A stretch of 14,433 nt of DNA from Comamonadaceae bacterium (GTDB lineage Bacteria; Pseudomonadota; Gammaproteobacteria; Burkholderiales; Burkholderiaceae). The notes beneath the pieces are model-generated. The model had not been told where the DNA came from and did not search any database. It saw only the letters and a list, made by a program, of their open reading frames with translations. The stretch is from NCBI GenBank assembly GCA_947484245.1, contig CANKOT010000057.1, positions 1-14,433 on the forward strand, written 5' to 3'. Position 1 is the first letter of the stretch; every line of letters begins with the position of its first letter. Shown piece by piece: positions 1 through 7,072 of the stretch. The translations under genes and the position numbers were made by a program.

Positions 1-46
1 CACGGCCGCAGTTGCCGATCAGAATGACTTTATTGACGGATGCCAT
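1..46 (-). CDS. ssb: Single-stranded DNA-binding protein, 5' end only
   Basis: Only the first 15 codons lie in the window; the rest continues past the left edge. They read MASVNKVILIGNCGR, the typical start of bacterial SSB, whose first OB-fold strand is V-N-K-V-I-L-I-G-N. SSB coats single-stranded DNA during replication, recombination and repair. A good Shine-Dalgarno sequence (AAGGAA, complement of 53-58) sits 6 nt before the ATG. The MFS gene upstream ends at 95, leaving 48 nt between them, so the two may be cotranscribed. An MFS gene followed by ssb, divergent from uvrA, is an arrangement I recall from Burkholderiales. Identity rests on a short but characteristic stretch. Confidence 0.85.
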   Translation of the reverse strand, partial: MASVNKVILIGNCGR

Positions 47-94
47 GTTTGTTTCCTTGAAATCTCTTGCGATGAACAGGTGCAATTATGCTTG

Positions 95-1339
95 TTAGCG
101 GGCCGGAGCTTCAATGGGTTCCATGAACCATGCAACCAAAAGCCAGACCAGCGTGGCCAGGCCACAAACTGCAAATAAAACCTGCGTACCGCCTGATTTC
201 ATGAGGGCGCCGCCTACCGCGCCCCCCACAAAAAAGCCCAGCGACTGCAAGGTATTGTAAAAACCCATGGCCATGCCGCGCGCATGCGGCGGGGCGCCGC
301 GAGAGGCGATGCTGGGTTGACAGGCTTCCAAGATGTTGGAGGCGGAAAAGAAAACACACAAGATAGCGGCGATGCACCACAGATTGGGCGTACCGCCAGC
401 CACCAAGCCCAAGCCGAACATGACCAGCGCAATGACCAGGGCGGAACCCAGGAAGACCGCACGCAAATAGCCCTTTCGCTCAAGTGGAAAGAGGGTCTTG
501 CCCATGACCAAGAATCCAAATAACACAGCAGGGAGATAGATCCACCAATGGTGCTCTTTGGGCAACCCGGCATCCACCATCATTTGGGGCACCGCCACCC
601 ACATGGCCAACAGAACGCCATGCAACACAAACACGCCCAAGTTGTTGCGCAGGGAGGGAATGTGGGTCAGAACTTCCTTCAAACTGCCTTTGGGTACCAC
701 TGTTTTTTGAGCAGGTTCGGGTGGGACACCCCAAATGACCACAGCAATACCGCCAAAAGCCAGAATGCCCGTTAACACAAACAAGCCCGACAAACCCGCT
801 ACCGAGTTGAGGGCTGGCGCCAAAATCAAAGACACAGCGAACATCAGGCCAATGCTGGCGCCAACCAAGGCCATGGCCTTGGTTCTGACCATGTCGCGCG
901 TTTGATCTGCCAACAGTGCCGTGACCACGGCAGAGACAGCGCCTGCCCCTTGCAAAGCTCGTCCCATGAGCAAGCCAAACAAGGTGTCAGCCGAAGCAGC
1001 CCAAAAGCTTCCTATCGCCAAAATCAGCAAGCCAAAAACAATGACTTTTTTGCGGCCCAGCTTGTCGGAGGCCGCCCCAAACGCCAACTGCAGGGCCCCT
1101 TGAGTGAGGCCATAAATGCCCATGGCCAAACCCACGAGGGCGGGGTCGTCGCCCCCAGGGTAATGGGCAGCCTCTAGGACAAATACGGGCAACACCAAGA
1201 ACAAACCCAGCATGCGCAAGCCATAGATGGCCGCCAGTGAAATGCTAGAGCGCTTTTCCAAGGAGGTCATGAGCGAGGCATTCAAAGCCTCTGCAGGCTC
1301 GGATGGCGAGACGGGGGGAGTGTTGGGTGATACGTTCAT
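95..1339 (-). CDS. YajR-like MFS transporter
   Basis: A 414-residue inner-membrane protein with about 12 hydrophobic segments after a polar, proline-rich N-terminal tail of about 30 residues. The MFS motif A loop is visible at residues 88-97 (GAASDKLGRK), and a second conserved stretch, GRALQGAGA, at 126-134. From memory, the core resembles E. coli YajR: SLRMLGMF against YGLRMLGLF near the start, then IGIYGLTQ, GRALQGSGA, and RTKAMAF against RTKAMAL. E. coli YajR carries an extra C-terminal soluble YAM domain. This protein stops just after the last membrane segment (MEPIEAPAR) and lacks it. It is probably a proton-driven exporter, but the substrate is unknown. The ATG at 1339 has no clear ribosome-binding site. 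An ATG at 1270 (residue 24) would remove most of the tail and is a possible alternative. Confidence 0.85.
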   Translation of the reverse strand: MNVSPNTPPVSPSEPAEALNASLMTSLEKRSSISLAAIYGLRMLGLFLVLPVFVLEAAHYPGGDDPALVGLAMGIYGLTQGALQLAFGAASDKLGRKKVIVFGLLILAIGSFWAASADTLFGLLMGRALQGAGAVSAVVTALLADQTRDMVRTKAMALVGASIGLMFAVSLILAPALNSVAGLSGLFVLTGILAFGGIAVVIWGVPPEPAQKTVVPKGSLKEVLTHIPSLRNNLGVFVLHGVLLAMWVAVPQMMVDAGLPKEHHWWIYLPAVLFGFLVMGKTLFPLERKGYLRAVFLGSALVIALVMFGLGLVAGGTPNLWCIAAILCVFFSASNILEACQPSIASRGAPPHARGMAMGFYNTLQSLGFFVGGAVGGALMKSGGTQVLFAVCGLATLVWLLVAWFMEPIEAPAR

Positions 1340-1359
1340 GTGAATAAGCCAGAACTTAG

Positions 1360-1388
1360 ATTGTCCCTGATTCAGGAAGGGATCTCAA
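1360..1388 (-). promoter_or_regulatory. Candidate sigma-70 promoter for the MFS-ssb unit
   Basis: Read on the minus strand, TTGAGA (1388-1383, five of six consensus bases) is followed after exactly 17 nt by GACAAT (1365-1360, four of six). The predicted transcript would start near 1353, about 14 nt before the ATG at 1339. The large inverted repeat at 1405-1529 lies directly upstream of the -35 box. Assigned by eye from spacing and consensus only. Confidence 0.4.
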
Positions 1389-1404
1389 ATCGCAAAGTTA
1401 AGCC

Positions 1405-1529
1405 GCCAGGGCTTACGCTGAAAGGGGCTGAGCAGGCAGGGGGGAGGTGGCTTCCTCATACTGGGGTACCAGAAATCGTTCAGCCACCTCCCCCCTGCCT
1501 GCTCAGCCCCTTTCAGCGTAAGCCCTGGC
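1405..1529. repeat. Perfect 48-bp inverted repeat with 29-nt spacer
   Basis: Arms 1405-1452 and 1482-1529 are exact reverse complements over all 48 bases, checked base by base. Pairing stops abruptly at both ends (1404/1530 and 1453/1481 do not pair). The spacer 1453-1481 contains a mini stem, CTGG-GGTA-CCAG, at 1461-1472. The left arm is G-rich on the plus strand, with runs of four (1424-1427) and six (1439-1444) G. The element lies between the two divergent promoter candidates, so neither predicted transcript includes it. No long T-run follows either arm in its direction of reading, so it is not a textbook terminator. It could be a cruciform-forming site, a small hairpin-type mobile element (MITE or REP-like), or a barrier to read-through transcription. 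The structure is certain; its role is unknown. Confidence 0.95.
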
Positions 1530-1575
1530 TAAAAACCCTTCCGAAAGAAATCCATCCCTGTTCAGCTTAAGGCCG

Positions 1576-1605
1576 CCGACAAATGTGCATTTTTAACGTT
1601 AATAT
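1576..1605 (+). promoter_or_regulatory. Candidate promoter for the HiPIP gene
   Basis: CCGACA (1576-1581, matching GACA of the -35 consensus) and TAATAT (1600-1605, four of six) are 18 nt apart. This would put the transcript start near 1612, about 34 nt before the ATG at 1646. The -10 region overlaps the 10-bp palindrome TTAACGTTAA (1593-1602), which could be an operator, but a single AT-rich palindrome of this size is weak evidence. Confidence 0.35.
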
Positions 1606-1645
1606 TCGTCCATTCAGATTTTTAGCAACCTCATTGGAGATTTTT

Positions 1646-1954
1646 ATGAAACAAACTAACCGTCGCGTTTTCATGATGCAAGTGGCATTGGGTGGTACAG
1701 CCCTGGCAACTCAGCAAGCCATGGCTCAAGCCTTGGTCAATGAAAAAGACCCCCAAGCTGCTGCGCTGGGCTATGCGGCCGACACCACCAAGGTTGATGC
1801 CAAAAAATTCCCTAAGCACGCTGCCGCACAAAAATGCAACAACTGTGCTTTGTACCAAGGTAAGGCCACAGACGCAGCGGGCGGCTGCCCCTTGTTTGCT
1901 GGCAAACAAGTTCACGGCAATGGCTGGTGCTCTGCCTACGCCAAGAAAGCCTAA
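1646..1954 (+). CDS. High-potential iron-sulfur protein (HiPIP), Tat-exported
   Basis: A 102-residue precursor of a small periplasmic 4Fe-4S electron carrier. The four cluster ligands follow the HiPIP pattern: C64-x2-C67, then C81 in GGCP, then C95 in GWCSAY. The N-terminus carries a twin-arginine signal (NRRVFMM, residues 5-11), a short hydrophobic stretch and a likely cleavage site after AMA (residue 27). This leaves a mature protein of about 75 residues, normal for the family. Tat export fits a protein whose cluster is inserted in the cytoplasm. I chose the ATG at 1646 because GGAG (1636-1639) sits 6 nt upstream and the Tat motif follows directly. An upstream in-frame ATG at 1583 would bury the signal. 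The gene appears to be its own transcription unit, with a promoter candidate before it and an intrinsic terminator after it. HiPIPs usually pass electrons to reaction centres or terminal oxidases; the partner here cannot be seen. Confidence 0.92.
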   Translation: MKQTNRRVFMMQVALGGTALATQQAMAQALVNEKDPQAAALGYAADTTKVDAKKFPKHAAAQKCNNCALYQGKATDAAGGCPLFAGKQVHGNGWCSAYAKKA

Positions 1955-1981
1955 GTCTTCGCACTTCAACGGTCAAGACGC

Positions 1982-2009
1982 ATTGGGTGGCCAAGCGTTT
2001 TTACCCAAT
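1982..2009 (+). other. Small inverted repeat downstream of HiPIP
   Basis: ATTGGGT (1982-1988) and ACCCAAT (2003-2009) form a 7-bp stem around a 14-nt loop that contains a run of five T. It lies between the HiPIP stop codon and the stronger terminator hairpin, and may be an accessory stem. Low weight. Confidence 0.35.
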
Positions 2010-2010
2010 C

Positions 2011-2034
2011 AAGCCAGCAATTGCTGGCTTTTTT
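2011..2034 (+). terminator. Rho-independent terminator of the HiPIP gene
   Basis: A perfect 20-bp palindrome, AAGCCAGCAATTGCTGGCTT (2011-2030), folds into an eight-pair stem with an AATT loop and runs into six T (2029-2034). It starts 57 nt after the HiPIP stop codon and precedes the uvrA promoter candidate, so it should separate the two genes. The palindrome would also work on the other strand, where AAGCC is followed by less favourable sequence. Confidence 0.88.
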
Positions 2035-2075
2035 CATTGCGGCCCGCCAAACAGGATGGCCAGCCAGGGGCTTAG

Positions 2076-2104
2076 CAGACAGACTGGCTTTCTTTAGCGA
2101 TAAT
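2076..2104 (+). promoter_or_regulatory. Candidate sigma-70 promoter of uvrA
   Basis: CAGACA (2076-2081, four of six) and GATAAT (2099-2104, five of six) are separated by exactly 17 nt, the best promoter match I found in the window. The predicted transcript start is near 2111, only about 2 nt before the first possible uvrA start codon (TTG at 2113). I see no LexA box of the CTGT-N8-ACAG type nearby, so SOS control is not supported by the sequence. Confidence 0.5.
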
Positions 2105-2112
2105 CGAGGGTT

Positions 2113-5100
2113 TTGTCTGACACCTCGATTTTGAACGCTCCCAACGCCCCTGCAAGTCTCACTGAACTGGAAACAGCCAGGGAAAAAGTTCGTCTTTTAG
2201 AAGCCGCTTTAAATGTCGCACGTTTAGAGGCAGGCATATCTGTGCAGCCTCATTCGAGCACACCCCACCTCGAAGGCGCCTATTTGGCCAGCGCCCTGCG
2301 CCAAACGCACATCAGCGTGCGCGGGGCCCGTACCCACAACCTGAAAAACATCGACCTCGATATTCCGCGCAACCAACTGGTGGTGATCACGGGTCTCAGC
2401 GGTTCGGGTAAATCGAGCTTGGCCTTTGACACCTTGTATGCCGAGGGTCAACGCCGTTATGTCGAAAGCTTGTCGGCGTATGCGCGTCAGTTTTTACAAC
2501 TGATGGACAAGCCCGATGTGGATTTGATTGAGGGCCTGTCGCCCGCCATTTCCATCGAACAAAAAGCCACCAGCCACAACCCGCGCTCTACCGTGGGAAC
2601 GGTTACAGAAATTCATGACTACTTGCGCTTGCTGTTTGCCCGCGCCGGCACACCGTATTGCCCCGACCACAATTTGGCATTGCAAGCTCAAACCGTCAGT
2701 CAAATGGTCGATGCCGTTTTAGAGCTGCCCGAAGACACGCGCCTCATGATCGTGGCGCCCATTGCGCGCGAACGCAAAGGCGAGTTTGAAAAAGTCTTTG
2801 AGCAAATGCAGGCGCTGGGCTATGTGCGTTTTCGCATCAACGGTGAAACTTTTGAAGTCGAAGATTTACCCACGCTGAAGAAAACTGAAAAGCACGATAT
2901 TGATGTCGTGGTTGATCGACTCAAAATTCGCCACGAAGCAGAGGCCCCTGCGCGCGATGCGCTGCGCCAGCGCATCGCCGAAAGTTTTGAAGCCGTCTTG
3001 AGGCTGGCAGAACAGCGTGCCATCGCCGTTGAAATGGACACGGGCAAAGAACACATGTTCAATGCCAAGTTTGCTTGCCCTGTGTGTCATTACTCGATTG
3101 CCGAACTCGAACCCCGTTTGTTCTCGTTCAATTCGCCCATGGGCGCCTGCACAACCTGCGATGGCCTGGGCACCACCGAAGTGTTTCACATTGACCGCGT
3201 GGTTGCCTTCCCCAGTTTGAGCTTGGCCAGTGGCGCCATCAAGGGCTGGGACAGGCGCAATGGTTTTTACTTCAGCATGCTCGAGAGCTTGGCCAAGCAT
3301 TACGCGTTTGATGTAGAAGCACCTTTTGAATCTCTGCCAGACGCAGTGCGCCACAGCATCTTGTGGGGCTCAGGCGAAGAAGACATCAAGTTCAGTTACA
3401 TCATGGAATCGGGCGCGTCCAAGGGCAAGAAAGTTTCCAAAAAGCACCCCTTTGAGGGCATCATTCCCAACCTCACACGACGCTACAAAGAAACCGATTC
3501 CAGCGTGGTCCGCGAGGACTTGGCGCGCTTGCGCAGTCACCATGCTTGCACTGATTGCAAAGGGACGCGCTTGCGCCGCGAAGCGCGCCATGTGCGGGTG
3601 GGCGAGGGTGCGCAAGCGCGCGCTATTTATGAAGTGAACCATGTCACTTTAGGCGAGGCCCAAACCTACTTTCAAAGCCTGAAGCTACAAGGCGCCAAAG
3701 CCGAAATTGCCGACAAGGTGGTGCATGAAATTGGCTCTCGCTTGAAGTTTTTGAACGATGTGGGCCTGAACTATTTAAGCCTTGACCGCAGTGCCGACAC
3801 CTTGTCGGGCGGCGAATCACAACGCATTCGATTGGCCAGCCAAATTGGCTCGGGCCTCACCGGCGTGATGTATGTGTTGGACGAGCCCAGCATTGGCCTG
3901 CACCAACGCGACAACGACCGCCTTATTGGCACCTTGAAACATTTGCGCGACATTGGCAACAGCGTGCTGGTGGTTGAGCACGACGAAGACATGATTCGCA
4001 TTGCCGACCATGTGATTGACATGGGGCCGGGCGCGGGTGTGCACGGCGGGCGTGTGATGGCACAAGGCACCTGCGCCGATATTTTGTCAGCGCCTGATTC
4101 ATTGACAGGTCAATATTTGTCAGGCCGAAAAGCAATTCAGATTCCCGCCAAACGCCATCCGCCTGGCAAAGACTTTATTGAAATTGTGGGTGCACAAGGC
4201 CACAATTTGAAAAGCGTGCGTGCGGCATTTCCTGTCGGGCTTTTAACCTGCGTCACAGGTGTCTCGGGCTCTGGTAAATCCACCTTGGTCAACGAAACTT
4301 TGTACACCGCCGCCGCGCGCAGCATTCACCGTGCCCATGATGAACCTGCAGCCCATGAAGATATTTTGGGCCTCTACCATTTCGACAAGGTCATCAACGT
4401 TGACCAGTCGCCCATTGGCCGCACACCCCGCAGTAACCCAGCGACTTACACCGGCATGTTCACGCACATTCGCGACCTCATGACCGAGGTGCCCGCAGCG
4501 CGCGAACGTGGTTATGGGCCTGGACGCTTTAGCTTTAACGTGAGCGCTTCGAATGGCGGTGGTCGTTGTGAGGCTTGCCAAGGTGACGGCATGGTCAAAG
4601 TAGAAATGCACTTCTTGCCGGACGTGTATGTGCCTTGCGATGTGTGTCACGGCCAGCGTTACAACCGCGAAACTTTGGAAATTTTGTACAAGGGCAAAAA
4701 CATTGCCCAAATGCTCGACATGACAGTGGAGGCCGCATTTGAGTTTTTCAATGCGGTTCCGGCGATTGCGCGAAAACTGCAAACTTTGCTCGATGTGGGT
4801 TTGAGTTATATCCGTTTAGGTCAAGCCGCCACCACCTTGTCGGGTGGTGAAGCGCAGCGTGTGAAATTGGCGCTGGAATTGTCCAAGCGCGACACAGGCC
4901 GCACGCTTTACATTTTGGACGAGCCCACCACCGGTTTACACTTCGCCGACATTGCCTTGTTGCTCAAAGTCCTGCACCAATTGCGTGATGCGGGCAACAC
5001 CATTGTGGTCATTGAACACAACCTCGATGTGATCAAAACCGCCGATTGGTTGATCGACATGGGCCCCGAAGGCGGCTCGGGTGGCGGCACTGTAGTGGGA

Positions 5101-5178
5101 GTCGGCACACCCGAAACACTGGCACAAAATCCTGCCAGCTTTACGGGTCGTTATTTGAAACGTCTGTTGGAAAAATAG
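2113..5178 (+). CDS. uvrA: Excinuclease ABC subunit A (UvrA)
   Basis: Damage-recognition ATPase of nucleotide excision repair, working as a dimer with UvrB in the cytoplasm. It has 1021 residues from the first in-frame TTG. Two ABC ATPase modules are complete. Module I: Walker [10 protein letters not shown] (94-102), signature LSGGESQ (564-570), Walker B ending in DE (590-591). Module II: Walker [10 protein letters not shown] (716-724), signature LSGGEAQ (909-915), DE at 936-937. Zinc-binding pairs are C322/C325 with C346/C349, and C819/C822 with C842/C845; a further CxxC lies at 479/482. It follows canonical UvrA1 throughout. There are two oddities. First, about 65 extra N-terminal residues with a charged helical stretch (16-40) precede the usual start ([14 protein letters not shown]). 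Second, a short insertion (811-814) precedes the second zinc finger. The start is uncertain: TTG 2113 has no proper ribosome-binding site, whereas TTG 2284 (964 residues) has GAAGG 7 nt upstream and gives a more usual length. Confidence 0.97.
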   Translation: MSDTSILNAPNAPASLTELETAREKVRLLEAALNVARLEAGISVQPHSSTPHLEGAYLASALRQTHISVRGARTHNLKNIDLDIPRNQLVVITGLSGSGKSSLAFDTLYAEGQRRYVESLSAYARQFLQLMDKPDVDLIEGLSPAISIEQKATSHNPRSTVGTVTEIHDYLRLLFARAGTPYCPDHNLALQAQTVSQMVDAVLELPEDTRLMIVAPIARERKGEFEKVFEQMQALGYVRFRINGETFEVEDLPTLKKTEKHDIDVVVDRLKIRHEAEAPARDALRQRIAESFEAVLRLAEQRAIAVEMDTGKEHMFNAKFACPVCHYSIAELEPRLFSFNSPMGACTTCDGLGTTEVFHIDRVVAFPSLSLASGAIKGWDRRNGFYFSMLESLAKHYAFDVEAPFESLPDAVRHSILWGSGEEDIKFSYIMESGASKGKKVSKKHPFEGIIPNLTRRYKETDSSVVREDLARLRSHHACTDCKGTRLRREARHVRVGEGAQARAIYEVNHVTLGEAQTYFQSLKLQGAKAEIADKVVHEIGSRLKFLNDVGLNYLSLDRSADTLSGGESQRIRLASQIGSGLTGVMYVLDEPSIGLHQRDNDRLIGTLKHLRDIGNSVLVVEHDEDMIRIADHVIDMGPGAGVHGGRVMAQGTCADILSAPDSLTGQYLSGRKAIQIPAKRHPPGKDFIEIVGAQGHNLKSVRAAFPVGLLTCVTGVSGSGKSTLVNETLYTAAARSIHRAHDEPAAHEDILGLYHFDKVINVDQSPIGRTPRSNPATYTGMFTHIRDLMTEVPAARERGYGPGRFSFNVSASNGGGRCEACQGDGMVKVEMHFLPDVYVPCDVCHGQRYNRETLEILYKGKNIAQMLDMTVEAAFEFFNAVPAIARKLQTLLDVGLSYIRLGQAATTLSGGEAQRVKLALELSKRDTGRTLYILDEPTTGLHFADIALLLKVLHQLRDAGNTIVVIEHNLDVIKTADWLIDMGPEGGSGGGTVVGVGTPETLAQNPASFTGRYLKRLLEK

Positions 5179-5229
5179 GCGCTTGTTTTCAGCTGCCAAC
5201 GAGCTCGCTGCTCACAACGCAAGCGTGAA

Positions 5230-6072
5230 TCAAGTTTGCGCAGCCGCTCTCAAAACATCGCGCGTGCGCATGGCTTCTTTTCGTGCCGCTTGCGCAAAAT
5301 CATCGCCTGATGACGCATACAAAATAGCGCGTGATGAACTGACAATGACGGCGCCAGTGGTCACGCCGTCGCTCTGCCGGTAACCGGCCTTGATGGTGGC
5401 CACAGCATCGCCACCTTGCGCGCCCACGCCCGGAATGAGCAAAGGCAAGGTCGGCGCCAAACTGCGCACACGTTCAATTTCAGCTGGGTAGGTGGCGCCC
5501 ACCACCAGCCCCAATTGACCGTTCAAATTCCAAGGGCCTTGGGCCAACTTCGCAACGTGTTCGTACAACAACGGCTGCCCTTCTACAGAAGCCAAACGTT
5601 GGTTTTGTAAATCATCACCCCCAGGATTAGAGGTACGGCACAACAAGAATGCACCTTTGCCATGGTGTTTTAAGTAAGGCTGAACAGAGTCAAAGCCCAT
5701 GAAGGGCGACAGCGTGACAGCATCGGCGCCATAGCGCTCAAAGGCTTCTATGGCATATTGCTCCGCGGTGGCGCCAATGTCGCCGCGCTTGGCATCCAAT
5801 ATGACGGGCACATGGGGCGCATTGAGGCGCATGTGTGCCATGAGTTTTTCCAATTGATGCTCTGCACGGTGCGCGGCAAAGTAAGCAATTTGGGGTTTGA
5901 AGGAAATGGCCAAGTCGGCCGTGGCATCGACAATCTGCGCGCAAAAATCAAAGATCTTGCCAGCGTCGCCCTTCATGCCTGCAGGAAACTTGCCGGGCTC
6001 AGGGTCAAGACCCACACACAGCATGGAGCCGTTTTGGCGCTCTGCGCCTTGCAATTGTTCTAAGAAGGTCAT
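5230..6072 (-). CDS. pyrF: Orotidine 5'-phosphate decarboxylase
   Basis: A 280-residue cytoplasmic TIM-barrel enzyme that decarboxylates OMP to UMP, the last step of pyrimidine synthesis. The catalytic Asp-Lys-x-x-Asp signature is DAKRGD at residues 93-98. The C-terminal phosphate-binding part shows PGVGAQGGD (214-222) and SSSRAI (245-250). Near the start, [13 protein letters not shown] (18-30) matches the longer subfamily 2 type (about 270-280 residues), common in Burkholderiales, rather than the roughly 235-residue E. coli type. It is a single gene, convergent with uvrA (51 nt between the stops) and divergent from the EamA gene. No strong ribosome-binding site precedes the ATG. I see no convincing terminator in 5179-5229, only a weak pair CGCTTG/CAAGCG (5180-5185 and 5220-5225). 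Confidence 0.96.
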   Translation of the reverse strand: MTFLEQLQGAERQNGSMLCVGLDPEPGKFPAGMKGDAGKIFDFCAQIVDATADLAISFKPQIAYFAAHRAEHQLEKLMAHMRLNAPHVPVILDAKRGDIGATAEQYAIEAFERYGADAVTLSPFMGFDSVQPYLKHHGKGAFLLCRTSNPGGDDLQNQRLASVEGQPLLYEHVAKLAQGPWNLNGQLGLVVGATYPAEIERVRSLAPTLPLLIPGVGAQGGDAVATIKAGYRQSDGVTTGAVIVSSSRAILYASSGDDFAQAARKEAMRTRDVLRAAAQT

Positions 6073-6151
6073 GGCCAGATTTTAAAGGGTCACGCCAGTC
6101 AAAGTCATGTGGTCACCCCATTTTGCTTTTTTAAGCCTAAGATCTCACCCC

Positions 6152-7066
6152 ATGCATGCTCTCACAACACGTCAATGGGTTCTCCTTGCCCTGCTCACCA
6201 TCGTCTGGGGCTTCAACTGGCCCATCATCAAACTGGGCGTGACCGGCTTTCCCCCAATCACCTACCGAATGCTTTCTCTGGTCATTGGCGCGCCCATCTT
6301 AGGTTTGGGTTTGCTGGCCATGAAAGTGCCTCTTCGAATTCCTCGTCAATATTGGCGCGAACTGTTCTTTCTTGCGCTCTTCAACATGTTCATTTGGAAC
6401 ATCACGATTGTCTTGGCAGTTCAATATTTGTCGAGCGGCAGATCGGCCATTTTGTGCTACACCATGCCCATTTTTTCTGCGGTCTTGGGCGCTTTTATAT
6501 TTCACAATCGGCTGTCTCAACGCGCATGGGCTGGGGTGGCAGCCGCTGCGCTGGGGGTGCTCTTCTTGCTTTGGCATGAGTTGGCCAACTTTTCGGGTAA
6601 GCCCATCGGGGTGTTGCTGGCTTTAACGGCCGCTTGCTCATGGGCCTTGGGCACTCAACTTTTACGCAGAACCACCATCCCGCTGCCGACGCTAACCTTG
6701 ACGTTTTGGATGACCGTCATGACAGGGCTTGTCATGGCCGTCTTGGCCGCCCTGTTTGAGTCAGACCAGTGGCAAGCGCCGCAACAAGTTCACTGGCTCT
6801 CCATTTTGTACAACGCCATTCTCGTGTTTGGCTTTGCGCATCCGACTTGGTTTTATTTGGCGCGCAACTTGCCACCCATCGCATCCACGGTCAGTGTGAT
6901 GATGATTCCGATATTGGGTGTCTTCAGTGGTGCCGTGGCATTGAATGAGTTGTTGCATTGGCAAGATTGGGCCGCCACAGGGTTGGTGGTGCTCGCTATT
7001 GCCACCGTTTTATGGCCTCAAAGAATCGCCCCACAAAGCACCAGCACAGAGACGAAAATGACTTAA
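6152..7066 (+). CDS. EamA/DMT-family membrane transporter
   Basis: A 304-residue inner-membrane protein with ten hydrophobic segments, at about residues 8-28, 36-56, 68-88, 96-116, 124-142, 150-170, 181-201, 216-236, 245-263 and 272-289. These form two EamA repeats. The opening VWGFNWPIIKLGV and the stretches SAILCYTMPIFSAVLGA (98-114) and PILGVFSG (253-260) are typical of drug/metabolite transporters. The substrate is unknown; exporters of amino acids or other metabolites belong to this family. I chose the ATG at 6152 because it leads directly into the first membrane helix. An in-frame ATG at 6107 would add 15 residues. Neither start has a clear Shine-Dalgarno sequence. The gene stands alone, and its stop is only 6 nt from the end of the convergent UDG gene. 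Confidence 0.85.
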   Translation: MHALTTRQWVLLALLTIVWGFNWPIIKLGVTGFPPITYRMLSLVIGAPILGLGLLAMKVPLRIPRQYWRELFFLALFNMFIWNITIVLAVQYLSSGRSAILCYTMPIFSAVLGAFIFHNRLSQRAWAGVAAAALGVLFLLWHELANFSGKPIGVLLALTAACSWALGTQLLRRTTIPLPTLTLTFWMTVMTGLVMAVLAALFESDQWQAPQQVHWLSILYNAILVFGFAHPTWFYLARNLPPIASTVSVMMIPILGVFSGAVALNELLHWQDWAATGLVVLAIATVLWPQRIAPQSTSTETKMT

Positions 7067-7072
7067 GTGTCT

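Noticed and set aside
1405..1529. CRISPR array or IS terminal repeats at the hairpin
   Set aside because: There are only two arms in inverted orientation, no regular direct repeats or spacers, and no transposase gene between or near them.
1340..1570. A 76-codon open frame on the plus strand starting with GTG and running through the inverted repeat
   Set aside because: It has no ribosome-binding site, its sequence is mostly the hairpin arms translated, and it starts next to the divergent MFS start. It is best explained as a by-product of the repeat.
1583..1645. Earlier in-frame ATG for the HiPIP gene
   Set aside because: It would place 21 residues before the twin-arginine signal, while the ATG at 1646 has a well-spaced GGAG and directly starts the Tat signal.
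2040..2112. Possible LexA (SOS) box before uvrA
   Set aside because: I found no CTGT-N8-ACAG or similar dyad in the promoter region.
2866..3354. A 162-codon open frame antisense to uvrA
   Set aside because: It lies entirely inside a strongly conserved coding region, resembles no family I know, and is expected as a codon-bias shadow.
4243..4782. A 179-codon open frame antisense to uvrA
   Set aside because: Same reasoning: it is opposite the second ATPase module and zinc finger of UvrA, and the translation has no recognisable domain.
5179..5229. Possible bidirectional terminator between uvrA and pyrF
   Set aside because: There is only a 6-bp pair (5180-5185 and 5220-5225) and an 8-bp palindrome (5200-5207), with no T-run in either direction.
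6107..6151. Upstream ATG for the EamA transporter at 6152
   Set aside because: It adds 15 residues unlike the family start and has no spaced ribosome-binding site; kept as an alternative only.
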